DNA of 64,000 nt from Cytobacillus oceanisediminis (GCF_003182355.1 NZ_QGTW01000002.1:1-64000), one strand, 5' to 3'; numbered from the stretch's first letter, positions 1 to 11,857 are shown. The notes: generated from the letters alone by a model not told the origin. Program-made: numbers and translations.

Positions 1-67
1 TCGACTTGCATGTATTAGGCACGCCGCCAGCGTTCGTCCTGAGCCAGGATCAAACTCTCCATATAAG
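1..67 (-). rRNA. rrs: 16S ribosomal RNA, 5' end only (partial)
   Basis: The reverse complement ends in the universally conserved 16S start, including GAGTTTGATCCTGGCTCAG and the following GACGAACGCTGGCGGC block. Only about the first 67 nt are inside the window; the gene continues beyond position 1. The mature 5' end is placed near 67 by comparison with Bacillus 16S and is approximate. It lies downstream of gyrA in the same direction, the position of rrnO in Bacillus subtilis. Confidence 0.97.
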
Positions 68-176
68 AGTTGATTAAGCTCATAAGTTGTCTTTTCAAAA
101 AAGACTAAAGAATTAACGTTGACGTTTTTGTTCGTTCAGTTTTCAAAGATCAATCCGTCGCTTAGGCGACTTTATT

Positions 177-289
177 AATATATCATTTCTAATTATCAAT
201 GTCAACAAGTTTTTTTAAGACCTTCTTGATGAAATTGTTCATCTCTTGCTGACTTGAATTAGTATATCAGCCCGGCATATTAATTGCAA
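177..289 (-). promoter_or_regulatory. tandem rrn promoters P1 and P2
   Basis: Two sigma-A promoters read toward the 16S gene. P1 has TTGCAA (284-289), a 17-nt spacer and TATACT (261-266). P2 has a perfect TTGACA (200-205), a 17-nt spacer and TATATT (177-182). Tandem promoters are typical of Bacillus rRNA operons. The leader between P2 and 16S (68-176) contains a palindrome, GTCGCTTAGGCGAC, at 157-170 and a TTTGAAAACTGAAC stretch typical of Bacillus rRNA leaders. Confidence 0.85.
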
Positions 290-360
290 GTGTTTTTTTA
301 AAGAAAGTTGTCTAATCAGGATTTAATGATAAGTAAGCGCTTTAAACAAACAAATCTAAT

Positions 361-390
361 AAAAATAGACCGCAAATAAACGGTCTATTT
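361..390 (-). terminator. Rho-independent terminator of the HD-GYP-like gene
   Basis: On the minus strand AATAGACCG pairs with CGGTCTATT across an 8-nt loop and is followed by a T-rich tract. The stem overlaps the stop codon of the upstream gene. Confidence 0.8.
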
Positions 391-1470
391 CAAAACTTCA
401 TCTATAAATAGCTGACGATTTTTTTCTAAATGAACAATCTCGCCAGTGCCTTCTATCTTAACTAAGGGCCTTGTCGGCGATTTATCTTCTATAAAGAGGA
501 TTTCTGCATTCTGTCCATCTGAGAGTTTAACCCGGCTGCCAATGGAAAAAGTCATTATACCGGATCCCAAAGCTTGAATGGATTGGATATCATACTTCCC
601 GAAGCTGTCCTGAATAAGCATTTCAAGCACTTTGAAGGGAGATTGCTTTCGCCGGTAAAGCCTCTGGGAGGTCATAGCATGGAAGGCATCTGCTACGGCA
701 ATCACCTTTCCTGTTTGGTTGATTTTACTGCTTTGTTCACCAAATGGATATCCGCTGCCATCAAGCCGTTCATGGTGCTGGAAAATGCCAATCTTCGTAC
801 TCTCCCTCAAAAGAGAAATATTTTGGACCATTTTAAAACTAAGGGTGGAATGCCTTTTTATGTCTTCAAATTCTTCAGGGCTTAGTGGGGTATTCTTTTG
901 CAGAATAACCGGATTTATTTTTGCCATGCCTGCATCAGCAAGGCAGCCCCCAAGAGCTAATTGTACAACTTCCCCTTTGTTAAAATTTAATTTTTTCCCT
1001 ATAAATGCACTTATGATTCCAACTGCCACTGAATGCTGAAACATATAGTCTTCATTAGTCGACAAATGGTGCAAGGAGAAAATTCCGGAAGGATTCCTCT
1101 CCATTTTGTCAATGAGCGGTATCATTATGTTTCTGATTTTTGCTATATCTATTGGCAGCCCTGACTGCCAGGCGAGAAATTCTTTTTTATAACTTTGAAC
1201 ACCTATTAAAAAGGTATCTAAAAAAACGGAGTCATTTACTTTTGTTTCCTGAGCATTCTGGACATCCTCTAGCATTTCAGCAGGAATGAAAGGCAACCCA
1301 TTAACTAATGTTTTTTCAACTACAGCCTCTTCAATTAGGAATACTTTTAAAATATCAATCAGACCTTTAGTTAGGACGGTCTTTTGGCCAATAATGGGGC
1401 GATTGGTCATGCTAAAAACATCTTCTGATAAAATACAGCCCTCTTGCAGTTCCTGAATATGTACTCGCAC
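385..1470 (-). CDS. HD-GYP-like protein with degenerate HD motif
   Basis: About 361 aa. The second half resembles the HD-GYP domain, which in active members hydrolyses cyclic-di-GMP. Visible motifs are the early His in FQHSVAVG (about residue 146) and HHERLDGSGYP (about 233-243), the GYP signature. The central HD dyad reads LADAGM instead of LHDIGK, so the metal-binding His is Ala; activity is therefore uncertain. The first 130 residues have no recognised domain. An in-frame GTG exists at 1479 but GGAG lies only 1 nt before it; the GTG at 1470 is 9 nt from that GGAG and gives MRVHIQELQ, so it is preferred. It lies between gyrA and the rRNA operon with its own terminator. Confidence 0.75.
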   Translation of the reverse strand: MRVHIQELQEGCILSEDVFSMTNRPIIGQKTVLTKGLIDILKVFLIEEAVVEKTLVNGLPFIPAEMLEDVQNAQETKVNDSVFLDTFLIGVQSYKKEFLAWQSGLPIDIAKIRNIMIPLIDKMERNPSGIFSLHHLSTNEDYMFQHSVAVGIISAFIGKKLNFNKGEVVQLALGGCLADAGMAKINPVILQKNTPLSPEEFEDIKRHSTLSFKMVQNISLLRESTKIGIFQHHERLDGSGYPFGEQSSKINQTGKVIAVADAFHAMTSQRLYRRKQSPFKVLEMLIQDSFGKYDIQSIQALGSGIMTFSIGSRVKLSDGQNAEILFIEDKSPTRPLVKIEGTGEIVHLEKNRQLFIDEVLK

Positions 1471-1524
1471 CGTTTCCACACTCCAAATGTAATGAGTCTT
1501 TTATACCATTTTACATTATTTGGA

Positions 1525-1557
1525 CAAAAAAAAGGAACACAAATAATGTGTTCCTTA
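1525..1557 (-). terminator. terminator downstream of gyrA
   Basis: Minus-strand stem AAGGAACACA/TGTGTTCCTT with a 5-nt loop, followed by a long T run. It separates gyrA from the HD-GYP-like gene. Confidence 0.88.
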
Positions 1558-1562
1558 AAAAA

Positions 1563-4085
1563 TTACTCCGCGTCATCCCCATTAACTTCTTCTTCAGAAA
1601 GGGTTTCAGCATTTTCAAGAGGCTTCGTTAGTTCTTCCTCATCTTTTTCTTCCTCTTTTTCAACTTTTGCTACAGTAGATACCGCTTCATCAGCATCTTC
1701 ATTTATGCGAATTAATCTCACACCTTGCGTGTTTCTGCCCATTGTGGAAATATCGCTTACAGCCATGCGGATTAATACACCGCCTGTTGTGATAAGCATA
1801 ACGTCTTCTTCTCCTGTGACAGCTTTCATAGAAACAAGGCTTCCGTTCTTATCGGTAATGTTGCAAGTCTTGATTCCTTTTCCGCCTCTTCCCTGGACAC
1901 GGTATTCTTCCGCAGGAGTACGTTTTCCATAGCCATTTTTTGTTACAATCAGGATTTGAGTGTCGTCTTCCAGCACTTCCATTCCAACTACTTCGTCATC
2001 CCCGCTTAAACTAATTCCTTTTACCCCGGTAGCTGTTCTGCCCATTGAACGGACGTCATCTTCAGGGAATCGGATCAGCATGCCATGGCTTGTGCCAATT
2101 ATGATTTCTTTGCTGCCATCAGTTAAACGCACTGAAATCAGTTCATCATCCTCACGCAGATTTAAAGCAATTAAGCCGTTGTTGCGGATATTGGCAAAGG
2201 AGGATAGCGGTGAACGCTTGGATATACCTTTTTTAGTGGTAAAGAATAGGAACCAGTCATCGACAAATTCTTCAACCGGAATAATCGCGTTAACCCATTC
2301 ATCTTTATCAACACCAAGAAGGTTAATAATCGGAATTCCTTTAGCCGTACGGCTGAATTCAGGAATTTCATATCCTTTAGCACGATATACTTTTCCTTTA
2401 TTCGTGAAGAAAAGAATTGTATCATGCGTAGAGGTTGTGATGAGATGCTCAACAAAGTCATCCTCATTCGTACCCATTCCCTGGATTCCGCGTCCGCCTC
2501 GTCTTTGTGCACGGTAGGTGGATACAGGGAGACGCTTGATATAACCTTTGTGAGTTAAAGTAAGGACAATATTCTCACGCGGAATTAAATCTTCATCTTC
2601 GATTTGCTCGATGCCGCCAGCAACGATTTCAGTACGGCGTTTATCGTTAAAGCGCTCTTTGATTTCGGTTAATTCTTCACGGATAATTTCCAACACTTTT
2701 TCTTCATCAGCCAAAATAGCCTTTAATTCGGCAATTAGCGCTACAAGGCCTGAATATTCGTCTTCAATCTTTTCGCGCTCCAAACCTGTCAGACGCTGCA
2801 AGCGCATATCAAGAATAGCCTGAGCCTGTTTCTCAGAAAGATTGAATTGTGTCATTAAGCCTTCGCGTGCAATATCAGTAGTCTGGGAACTGCGGATAAG
2901 ATTAATAACCTCATCAAGATGGTCGAGCGCAATCCTCAATCCTTCCAAGATATGCGCACGAGCTTCCGCCTTTTTAAGTTCAAACTCAGTTCTGCGGCGA
3001 ATAACTACCTTTTGGTGGTCCAGATAATATTGAAGGCACTGTTTTAAATTAAGCACCTTGGGCTGGCCATCTACAAGAGCAAGCAAGTTAATTCCAAAAC
3101 TAGTCTGCAAGGCTGTTTGTTTATAAAGATTGTTCAGCAAAACATTGGCATTTGCATCTTTGCGGACTTCAATGACGATTCGCATTCCGTTTCGATCAGA
3201 TTCATCACGCAGATCCGTAATGCCGTCAATACGCTTATCGCGGACAAGTTCTGCTATTTTTTCAATCAGTTTAGCTTTATTCACCTGGTAAGGAAGTTCA
3301 TTAACAATGATAACTTCTTTCCCATTTGACTTTTCCTCAATTTCCACTTTAGCTCTTAATGTAATAGAGCCACGTCCGGTTTCGTAAGCTTTGCGGATTC
3401 CGCTTCGGCCCAGAATTAATCCGGCAGTAGGAAAGTCAGGGCCTGGAATAATTTCCATCAGCTCTTGAACCGACAAATCCGGCTCTTCGCTGATTGCAAG
3501 AACTCCATCAATGACTTCTCCAAGCTGATGGGGAGGAATATTGGTAGCCATACCCACGGCGATTCCAGATGTTCCGTTTACCAGCAGGTTAGGGAAACGC
3601 GAAGGAAGAACGATAGGTTCCTTTTCTGCGCCATCGTAGTTATCCTGATAGTCAATCGTATCTTTATTGATATCCCTTAAAAGCTCCATCGAAATTTTGG
3701 ACATACGGGCCTCTGTATAACGCATTGCAGCTGCAGCATCTCCATCAACAGAACCAAAGTTGCCGTGACCATCAACAAGCATATAGCGATAGTTGAAATC
3801 CTGAGCCATACGCACCATGGTGTCATAAACAGCAGAGTCACCATGCGGATGGTACTTACCAATAACTTCCCCAACAATACGGGCGGATTTTTTATATGGT
3901 TTATCGGAATGCATTCCTAAGTCATGCATGGCATAAAGGATTCTTCGGTGTACCGGCTTTAAACCATCCCTCACATCTGGAAGGGCACGGGAGACAATTA
4001 CGCTCATGGCATAATCCAGGAAAGATGAACGCATTTCCTGGCTAATATTAATTTCTTTTACTTGAGAATTAGGTGTATCGGCCAT
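1563..4085 (-). CDS. gyrA: DNA gyrase subunit A
   Basis: 840 aa. The breakage-reunion subunit of gyrase, which forms an A2B2 complex and introduces negative supercoils. The winged-helix and tower region contains the catalytic Tyr123 in AAMRYTEAR. The quinolone-resistance region reads [10 protein letters not shown] with Ser84, so the classic resistance position is wild type. The GyrA box QRRGGRG that enables DNA wrapping is present at the start of the C-terminal beta-pinwheel domain. The tail is acidic (EEEKDEEEL...). The start is ATG with a strong AAAGGAGG about 9 nt upstream. It follows gyrB in the same direction after a 277-nt gap. Confidence 0.99.
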   Translation of the reverse strand: MADTPNSQVKEINISQEMRSSFLDYAMSVIVSRALPDVRDGLKPVHRRILYAMHDLGMHSDKPYKKSARIVGEVIGKYHPHGDSAVYDTMVRMAQDFNYRYMLVDGHGNFGSVDGDAAAAMRYTEARMSKISMELLRDINKDTIDYQDNYDGAEKEPIVLPSRFPNLLVNGTSGIAVGMATNIPPHQLGEVIDGVLAISEEPDLSVQELMEIIPGPDFPTAGLILGRSGIRKAYETGRGSITLRAKVEIEEKSNGKEVIIVNELPYQVNKAKLIEKIAELVRDKRIDGITDLRDESDRNGMRIVIEVRKDANANVLLNNLYKQTALQTSFGINLLALVDGQPKVLNLKQCLQYYLDHQKVVIRRRTEFELKKAEARAHILEGLRIALDHLDEVINLIRSSQTTDIAREGLMTQFNLSEKQAQAILDMRLQRLTGLEREKIEDEYSGLVALIAELKAILADEEKVLEIIREELTEIKERFNDKRRTEIVAGGIEQIEDEDLIPRENIVLTLTHKGYIKRLPVSTYRAQRRGGRGIQGMGTNEDDFVEHLITTSTHDTILFFTNKGKVYRAKGYEIPEFSRTAKGIPIINLLGVDKDEWVNAIIPVEEFVDDWFLFFTTKKGISKRSPLSSFANIRNNGLIALNLREDDELISVRLTDGSKEIIIGTSHGMLIRFPEDDVRSMGRTATGVKGISLSGDDEVVGMEVLEDDTQILIVTKNGYGKRTPAEEYRVQGRGGKGIKTCNITDKNGSLVSMKAVTGEEDVMLITTGGVLIRMAVSDISTMGRNTQGVRLIRINEDADEAVSTVAKVEKEEEKDEEELTKPLENAETLSEEEVNGDDAE

Positions 4086-4369
4086 TTAAAGGAACCTCCT
4101 TTAAAGAAACTAGGGATGTTCAGACATCCTTTTGTTACTTATCATTTAGGTGTAGCTAGGTTTAACCTGCAAGAGCAAGCCCGATTGCTGCAGCTCCTGC
4201 AATTCTTGCATTTTTTTTAAAAGGTGTATCAGATAAAACCAAAAATAAAAGAATAGACCTATTATGTAAAAGCAGGATAGAGAGCCCCTATCCTGAAAGA
4301 AAGTGGAGACACCTAAAAGCGGTGCCCCTGCCATGAAATTTCCTGGTGCCAGAAAGTTTCCTTTTACAA

Positions 4370-6307
<1,938 letters not shown>

Positions 6308-6391
6308 CTACACTTTCCATTTGCATTCCAAATTCGCTAATCTATAAAAAAGCTTGGCTGTACTTTGAGATGCACCAAACTATAATTTTTT

Positions 6392-6640
6392 TTAAAATTC
6401 CTGAACACTTAATTTATGCGATCTTTTTTTTAACGTAACGGAAGCCAGCGGGGAGAAATAGATTTTTTCAGTCGTGACCACCACAGATTTGTAAGATCCC
6501 TTTGCGAGGTTAATAACTGAATCATCCTGGCGCTCTAAACATTCTTCTGCATATTCGGAAGACATGGCGCTTTCTTTATCAATTATAGCTACAATATCTC
6601 TTGCTCGGACTAGCACATCTTCACCTACATGGATGTACAT
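6392..6640 (-). CDS. remB: extracellular matrix regulator RemB (YaaB)
   Basis: 82 aa. A small protein of the RemB/DUF370-related family, found between recF and gyrB in Bacillus; in B. subtilis it contributes to activation of biofilm matrix genes. The sequence starts MYIHVGEDVLVRARDIVAII, typical of the family, and ends in a basic tail. A GAGGTGA site lies 4 nt before the ATG and overlaps the end of recF, 9 bp away, suggesting translational coupling. Confidence 0.9.
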   Translation of the reverse strand: MYIHVGEDVLVRARDIVAIIDKESAMSSEYAEECLERQDDSVINLAKGSYKSVVVTTEKIYFSPLASVTLKKRSHKLSVQEF

Positions 6641-6649
6641 GCGATCACC

Positions 6650-7768
6650 TCACTGAATCTTATTGATCCTTCCTGCTTCAACACTGAAGGCTGCTGCCTC
6701 TTTCAGTGTCTGGTGGTCTATTCCATCAACACTTGTCGTTGTGACAAACGTTTGTACCTTCCCTTGAATGGTATTCAATAAGTGGGATTGGCGGTAATCA
6801 TCCAGTTCTGAGAGGACATCATCTAGCAGGAGAATAGGATACTCTCCTATTTCAGAATGGATCAGTTCGATTTCGGCGAGCTTAACGGATAGGGCTGTCG
6901 TCCTTTGCTGGCCTTGGGAACCAAATGTTTGCACATCCCGCCCATTTACGTGAAAAATAAGGTCATCCCGGTGGGGGCCAAACATGGTGACCCCTCGGTC
7001 GATTTCCCTGTTTTTCACTTTTGTAAATTTTTCTTCGTATACTTTAACCATTTTCGACAAATCTTGTTCTTCTGATACCTCTGCAGAGGGCTTGTACTCA
7101 ATTTTCAAGGTCTCCAGTCCTCTTGAAATACCTTCATGGATCGGCTGTGCCCAATTTTCAAGCAATCTAAGAAATTCAAAGCGCTTGGAAACAATCTTCG
7201 CAGCCATATCTATAAATTGTTCTGTCAAAATTTCAAGCATAGTATGGTCAGTCTGCTTTTTTATCTGCAGCATCTTCAAGTAGTGATTTCGCTGCTGAAG
7301 AATTTTTTGATACTGGCTAATATCATGCAAATAGACAGGTGAAACCTGCCCAATCTCCATATCAATAAAACGACGCCTTACTTGAGGGCTCCCTTTCACA
7401 AGATGGAGGTCTTCAGGCGCGAACATAACAACATTCATATTGCCGACATACTGGCTTAATTTCTGCTGCTCTATATGATTGCATTTAGCTTTTTTGCCTT
7501 TTTTGCTTATCACTAATTGCATTGGCAGGGATCCATGGCTCTTTTGAACCCTTCCTTCTATTTTAGCATAATCTTGATCCCAGCGAATAAGATCTTTGTC
7601 ATTTGATGTCCTGTGAGACTTCGCCATTGCCAGTACATAGATTGATTCCATGACATTTGTCTTCCCTTGGGCATTTTCTCCCAAAATAACGTTCACTTTA
7701 TTCTCAAAATTAACTTCCAGCACTTCGTAATTCCGGTAATTTTTTAAAAGCAATTGCTCTATATACAT
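6650..7768 (-). CDS. recF: DNA replication and repair protein RecF
   Basis: 372 aa, the usual family length. An SMC-like ATPase that acts with RecO and RecR to load RecA at gaps and stalled forks. Walker A is GENAQGKTN (about residues 31-39), the ABC-type signature FGSQGQQRT lies near 285-293, and Walker B is [13 protein letters not shown] (about 318-330). It follows yaaA and is probably cotranscribed with remB, gyrB and gyrA. Confidence 0.98.
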   Translation of the reverse strand: MYIEQLLLKNYRNYEVLEVNFENKVNVILGENAQGKTNVMESIYVLAMAKSHRTSNDKDLIRWDQDYAKIEGRVQKSHGSLPMQLVISKKGKKAKCNHIEQQKLSQYVGNMNVVMFAPEDLHLVKGSPQVRRRFIDMEIGQVSPVYLHDISQYQKILQQRNHYLKMLQIKKQTDHTMLEILTEQFIDMAAKIVSKRFEFLRLLENWAQPIHEGISRGLETLKIEYKPSAEVSEEQDLSKMVKVYEEKFTKVKNREIDRGVTMFGPHRDDLIFHVNGRDVQTFGSQGQQRTTALSVKLAEIELIHSEIGEYPILLLDDVLSELDDYRQSHLLNTIQGKVQTFVTTTSVDGIDHQTLKEAAAFSVEAGRINKIQ

Positions 7769-7807
7769 AGACGCTACATCCTTTTAGGGTATCGCTAAAA
7801 ACGCCAG

Positions 7808-8020
7808 CTAAATGATCATAAATTCACCGACATCAGGAATTTCCACTTTATCTCCTGTTCTTAGCTTTCTTCCCCGTCTTTGATCCTGTTCCCCATTTAC
7901 AAAAACTTCGTATTCACTTAAAAACCATTTAGCCATTCCGCCAGTTTGAATCACATCTGCGGCTTTCAGGAATTGGCCCAGTGTAATATATTCCGTATCG
8001 ATTTGAACTTCCGTCATCAT
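7808..8020 (-). CDS. yaaA: S4-domain RNA-binding protein YaaA
   Basis: About 70 aa. A single S4 RNA-binding fold: TLGQFLKAADVIQTGGMAKWFLSE, then VNGEQDQRRGRKLRTGDKVEI. In B. subtilis YaaA is linked to large-subunit ribosome assembly. Several starts are possible (GTG 8026, ATG 8020, ATG 8017); the ATG at 8020 is chosen because GGGAAAG is 7 nt upstream. It is always found between dnaN and recF in Bacillus. Confidence 0.92.
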   Translation of the reverse strand: MMTEVQIDTEYITLGQFLKAADVIQTGGMAKWFLSEYEVFVNGEQDQRRGRKLRTGDKVEIPDVGEFMII

Positions 8021-8119
8021 ATTCACTCTTTCCCATTGTCAGACTTTATGTGCTATGCGGAGAATTCTTTTTTACCATGCACCAAGCACAACAATTTCTA
8101 GAATGTTATCTAATATTCT

Positions 8120-8148
8120 ATTTTACTAAATAAATCGCAGATACACAA
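8120..8148 (-). promoter_or_regulatory. possible promoter for the yaaA-recF-remB-gyrBA run
   Basis: Within the 324-nt gap between dnaN and yaaA a minus-strand TTGTGT (8143-8148), 17-nt spacer and TAAAAT (8120-8125) are found. The -35 is weak. Apart from this and the dnaN terminator I see nothing else in 8021-8344. Confidence 0.35.
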
Positions 8149-8296
8149 AGAAAACCCGCTATAGCCTTTAATATTCATTATTCCCTGGCAGTTTGCCGAT
8201 ATTCGGGCTAGTTTGGCCAGTGTTTCACTTATACGATCCGACAGTTTCATGGAACTTACCTAATACTAACCAATACCTATATAGATCATTTCTTGT

Positions 8297-8335
8297 ATAA
8301 AAAAAGTAAGCCGCCGGCAATGGCCGGCAGCTCAT
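8297..8335 (-). terminator. terminator downstream of dnaN
   Basis: GC-rich minus-strand stem built on GCCGGC cATT GCCGGC extended by AGC/GCT, followed by TTACTTTTTTT. Confidence 0.85.
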
Positions 8336-8344
8336 TATTAGTCT

Positions 8345-9481
8345 TTAATACGTTCTTACTGGCAGGATCAATTGAAGGATGGAGTCGTCATTTAACGGTT
8401 TTATTATGAAAGGCCTCATAGCGCCAGTAAAGCTTACCGTAATTTCTGTGCCTTCAAGGGCTTTTAGAGCATCCATCATGAACTTTGCACTAAAGGATAT
8501 CTTTAGTTCTTCGCCTTCAATTGATTTACTTTGTACCTCTTCGACAACCTTTCCGATTTCCGGCGTATTGGATGAAATTTCGATCACTCCGCCTTCAATG
8601 GTGGAAAGCTTGACTACATTGTTCCTTCCTTCTTTCGCCAGTAATGAGGCACGGTCAATCGCCTGCAGGAATTCCTTCGTAGTAACAACCACATCTGTCT
8701 TGCTGTCCGATGGGATTAGCCTTGATGTATCTGGGTAATTTCCTTCAAGCAGTCTTGAGAAAAACAGCAAATGTTCTGCTTTAAACAATACCTGGTTTTC
8801 GGTAATGACAATATCAATCAGATCATTATTATCATCAAGGATCTTGCTCAACTCGCTTAAGCTTTTTCCGGGAATGACAACATTATAATTTTCATTGGCA
8901 TTTGTTTCGATCTGGGCTTTTCTTAATGCCAGCCTGTGGCTATCTGTTGCAATACAGGTTAAGGTGCCATTTTCCACCTTCCAGTTTACACCTGTCAAGA
9001 TAGGGCGTGTTTCTGAGGTGGACACTGCGAAAACAGTCTGGCGAATCATGGCCTTTAATAGGTCCGTCGGAATTTTAAAAACATTTTCTTCCTCAATTTG
9101 AGGTAAGTGAGGGTACTCCTCAGCATCCAATCCATTTAAATTAAACTCGGACTTGCCTGAACGGATTACAGTCTGAAGGTGGTTTTCGACATGGATTTCA
9201 ACACTGTCAGTAGGAAGTTTTTTAACAATCTCACTAAAAAATCTTGCTTGCAGCACGATTGAACCTGGCTGTTTGATTTCAACAATCTCATTTCCAGCTT
9301 CCTCTTTTGGAATAAAAGATTCGATTGAAATATCGGAATCGCTTCCTGTTAGTGCTACCCCTTCTTCTGAAGCAACGATTTTAATTCCAGTTAAGATTGG
9401 AATCGTTGTTCTGCTTGTTACAGCTTTCATGACATCCTGGACGCTTTGAACCAAACGATCCCTTTGGATTACAAATCTCAT
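8345..9481 (-). CDS. dnaN: DNA polymerase III beta sliding clamp
   Basis: 378 aa. The ring-shaped processivity clamp. It starts MRFVIQRDRLVQSVQDV and ends in ILPVRTY, as in other Bacillus clamps; three clamp domains fit the length. The frame is open seven codons further upstream, but GGAGG is 9 nt before the ATG at 9481 and that start gives the family N terminus. It is separated from dnaA by the unwinding part of oriC. Confidence 0.98.
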   Translation of the reverse strand: MRFVIQRDRLVQSVQDVMKAVTSRTTIPILTGIKIVASEEGVALTGSDSDISIESFIPKEEAGNEIVEIKQPGSIVLQARFFSEIVKKLPTDSVEIHVENHLQTVIRSGKSEFNLNGLDAEEYPHLPQIEEENVFKIPTDLLKAMIRQTVFAVSTSETRPILTGVNWKVENGTLTCIATDSHRLALRKAQIETNANENYNVVIPGKSLSELSKILDDNNDLIDIVITENQVLFKAEHLLFFSRLLEGNYPDTSRLIPSDSKTDVVVTTKEFLQAIDRASLLAKEGRNNVVKLSTIEGGVIEISSNTPEIGKVVEEVQSKSIEGEELKISFSAKFMMDALKALEGTEITVSFTGAMRPFIIKPLNDDSILQLILPVRTY

Positions 9482-9516
9482 TTTTTTAAATCCTCCAAGC
9501 ATATTTTAATGGCCTA

Positions 9517-9583
9517 ATGAATATATATATTTTTTATAAAAAAATAATAGAAGTACTAGTAGGGCCTGTTAACATGTGGATAA
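9517..9583 (-). other. oriC: oriC basal unwinding system (DnaA box, GC patch, DnaA-trios, AT tract)
   Basis: On the minus strand a perfect DnaA box TTATCCACA (9575-9583) is followed by a GGCCC patch, then by DnaA-trios CTA-CTA-GTA-CTT-CTA-TTA (9542-9562) and then an almost pure A/T stretch to about 9517. This order matches the B. subtilis basal unwinding system, where DnaA loads onto single-stranded trios and melts the AT tract. Confidence 0.85.
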
Positions 9584-9609
9584 CTGCATTTTTCGAAAGG
9601 AAACACAGC

Positions 9610-9658
9610 CTATCCACATGTGGACAGACTGTGTGTAAGTTAGGTTCAGTTATGCACA
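9610..9658. promoter_or_regulatory. additional DnaA boxes between dnaA and dnaN
   Basis: A near-consensus box CTATCCACA (9610-9618, plus) is followed immediately by a weaker inverted TGTGGACAG (9619-9627), and TTATGCACA (9650-9658, plus) fits TTATNCACA, directly after the dnaA stop codon. Together with the box at 9575 they form the downstream half of oriC. Confidence 0.75.
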
Positions 9659-9659
9659 G

Positions 9660-11006
9660 TTAAACCTTGAGCAATTCATTTATTTCTTTAACCTGTTTCT
9701 CAAATTGAGAATCTGACTGAAGCAATTTTGAAATTTTCTCATGGGCATGAATGACGGTTGTATGGTCCCTTCCGCCAAATTCCTCCCCAATTTTAGGCAG
9801 GGAAAAATCGGTTAATTCCCGAGATAAGTACATAGCAATTTGCCGCGGAAAAGCAACTGACTTTGTCCTTTTCTTCGCTTTAAAGTCCTCAAGCTTCACA
9901 TTAAAATGTTCGCCCACTACCCTTTGGATTTCATGAATTGTGATTACCTTTGGCTTGGAGCTTGGAATGATATCCTTTAAAGCCTCTGCTGCAAGATCAG
10001 CATTTATATCTTTATTTATTAAAGAGGAATAGGCCACTACACGAATAAGGGCACCCTCTAATTCACGTATATTTGAATCAATCTGATTGGCAATGTACAG
10101 CATGACTTCATTTGGAATGTCGAGTCCTTCTGCTTTTGCTTTTTTTCGTAAAATTGCAATACGCGTTTCCAGATCGGGCGGAGTAATATCAGTGATAAGT
10201 CCCCATTCAAACCTGGAGCGAAGACGGTCCTCAAGCGTCGGAATTTCTTTGGGCGGCCGGTCACTTGAGATAATGATTTGCTTGCTTTCTTCATGCAATG
10301 TATTAAATGTATGGAAAAATTCTTCCTGGGTCTGTTCTTTTCCAGCTAAAAACTGAATATCATCGATAAGAAGAACATCCACATTTCGATATTTATTGCG
10401 GAAGTCTCCCGCTTTGTTATCTCGGATTGAGTTAATGAATTCGTTAGTAAACTTCTCGGAAGATAAGTAAACCACTTTAGCAGATGGGTTATGATCTAAT
10501 ACATAATGGCCGATTGCGTGCATGAGGTGAGTTTTTCCCAGTCCAACTCCCCCATAAATAAATAATGGATTATACGCCTTTGCGGGTGCTTCTGCTACTG
10601 CAAGTGAAGCTGCATGTGCGAAGCGGTTACCCGACCCAATAACAAAAGTATCAAATGTATATTTGGGATTAAGCATCGTTAATGGCAATTCAGTCTGGTC
10701 TTCCTCTGACCTTTTCTTTTTTGGCGGAAGTGGAAGATCCACCTCTTCTTCACTCTGATTTTGCGGAATGATAAATTTTACTCCTAACTCTTCACCAGTA
10801 ATGTCATAAAGAATTCCGGAGATCAGTTGGGAATAGCGCTCTTCCAGCCAATCACGGGCAAACTCGTTGGGCGCTTTAACCACTAAAGTATCGCCTTGAA
10901 GGGAATGGGCTTTTGTTGATTTTAGCCATGTATCAAAGCTCGGTTTGCTGATTTTCTTTTCGATATTGGCAAGAGCGTTATTCCAAAGATCCGCAATGTT
11001 TTCCAA
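9660..11006 (-). CDS. dnaA: chromosomal replication initiator DnaA
   Basis: 448 aa. An AAA+ initiator that binds DnaA boxes and unwinds oriC. Domain I (about 1-80) starts [24 protein letters not shown]; a charged linker follows; Walker A is [14 protein letters not shown] (about 150-163), Walker B is [12 protein letters not shown], and the domain IV DNA-binding signature is [16 protein letters not shown] near the C terminus. The start codon is TTG, as in B. subtilis, with AAAGGAGGG 7 nt upstream. DnaA boxes on both sides suggest autoregulation. Confidence 0.99.
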   Translation of the reverse strand: MENIADLWNNALANIEKKISKPSFDTWLKSTKAHSLQGDTLVVKAPNEFARDWLEERYSQLISGILYDITGEELGVKFIIPQNQSEEEVDLPLPPKKKRSEEDQTELPLTMLNPKYTFDTFVIGSGNRFAHAASLAVAEAPAKAYNPLFIYGGVGLGKTHLMHAIGHYVLDHNPSAKVVYLSSEKFTNEFINSIRDNKAGDFRNKYRNVDVLLIDDIQFLAGKEQTQEEFFHTFNTLHEESKQIIISSDRPPKEIPTLEDRLRSRFEWGLITDITPPDLETRIAILRKKAKAEGLDIPNEVMLYIANQIDSNIRELEGALIRVVAYSSLINKDINADLAAEALKDIIPSSKPKVITIHEIQRVVGEHFNVKLEDFKAKKRTKSVAFPRQIAMYLSRELTDFSLPKIGEEFGGRDHTTVIHAHEKISKLLQSDSQFEKQVKEINELLKV

Positions 11007-11050
11007 TAGATATCCCTCCTTTGCCGTTAGTTTCGTGCAACAAAAACTAT

Positions 11051-11073
11051 AGGTTATACAAGTTGTACAACCC
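11051..11073 (-). promoter_or_regulatory. dnaA promoter region with imperfect palindrome
   Basis: About 45 nt upstream of the dnaA start, AGGTTATACAA and TTGTACAACCC form an imperfect inverted repeat centred on one base. It overlaps a possible -10 (TATAAC on the minus strand) with TTAACT 18 nt upstream. The promoter call is tentative. Confidence 0.4.
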
Positions 11074-11157
11074 TTGAGTTAATAAATATACGAAACTGTT
11101 AATGTGGAAAATTATATAATAAGGAAGTAAAGTGGAATTTCGACAGTATCCACTGTC

Positions 11158-11421
11158 TGTGGACAAACTTTTACAAACCCCTTGGATAACCTGTCCACAT
11201 GTTATCCACAATCTGTGGATAATGAAGATATGCACTATGATTTATTAAGTGTGAAAACACAATAATGATAACAGATAATCCTAATGGTTGCAATGCTTTT
11301 TATACCTTTATCCACAAGTCCCCTATCATGTGCATAATAATTGTCCACAACCTCTGTTTGTGTGAAAAACTTGTCAATATGTGATGTGGATAATGAAAAA
11401 TCTGTCGAAAAATTATCCACA
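11158..11421. other. oriC: oriC upstream DnaA-box cluster
   Basis: The dnaA-rpmH interval holds five perfect boxes: TTATCCACA at 11202-11210, 11308-11316 and 11413-11421 (plus), and TGTGGATAA at 11214-11222 and 11385-11393 (minus). One-mismatch boxes are at 11158-11166 (TGTGGACAA) and 11341-11349 (TTGTCCACA). The boxes at 11202 and 11214 form a head-to-head pair. This is the second half of a bipartite Bacillus-type origin. The remainder of 11422-11616 shows no box or gene. Confidence 0.92.
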
Positions 11422-11616
11422 GACGGATTTTTTTAGTGGTTTTAAGAGAAAAACGTGGAAAAAATGAATTTTAGGATGACATTCAAGCGAAAAGAAGGTA
11501 AACTTTCTGAGTGGGTTTATTCCGAACTGCAAAAGAGAAAGAGGACAGGCAGAATGGAAGCCTGGCTAACAAAAAGACTTTTTGCCATAGATGGCAGAGA
11601 GATTAACGATGCATAG

Positions 11617-11646
11617 TTGACAATTTTCTAGTTTCATCTATATAAT
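11617..11646 (+). promoter_or_regulatory. rpmH promoter
   Basis: Perfect TTGACA (11617-11622) and perfect TATAAT (11641-11646) separated by 18 nt, 46 nt before the rpmH start. It fits the strong constitutive promoter expected for rpmH-rnpA. Confidence 0.9.
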
Positions 11647-11692
11647 TAGAAAGACTGTCTTTAACAGCAATTCCTCAGGGAGGTGTCATATA

Positions 11693-11827
11693 ATGAAAAG
11701 AACTTATCAACCGAACAAGCGTAAGAAAAGCAAAGTTCACGGTTTCCGCAGCCGCATGAGCACTCCGAACGGACGTAATGTCCTTGCTCGCCGCCGCCGT
11801 AAAGGAAGAAAAGTATTATCTGCTTAG
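11693..11827 (+). CDS. rpmH: 50S ribosomal protein L34
   Basis: 44 aa, highly basic, starting [18 protein letters not shown] and ending [11 protein letters not shown], the invariant pattern of bacterial L34. GGGAGGTG lies about 9 nt before the ATG. It begins the rightward cluster rpmH-rnpA-spoIIIJ-jag and is followed by a hairpin. Confidence 0.98.
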   Translation: MKRTYQPNKRKKSKVHGFRSRMSTPNGRNVLARRRRKGRKVLSA

Positions 11828-11857
11828 GCCACTGAAACGTCAGTGGTCTTTTTTTCC
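11827..11857 (+). terminator. terminator or attenuator after rpmH
   Basis: CCACTGA aacg TCAGTGG followed by a run of T. It sits between rpmH and rnpA and may set a high rpmH to rnpA transcript ratio by partial termination (inference). Confidence 0.85.

Noticed and set aside
328-350. cre-like sequence AAGTAAGCGCTTTAA upstream of the rrn promoters
   Set aside because: Two mismatches to the CcpA consensus and an unlikely target.
4146-4334. 62-codon minus-strand frame between gyrA and gyrB with one hydrophobic stretch
   Set aside because: No recognised family, only a weak ribosome site, and low-complexity coding; more likely spacer.
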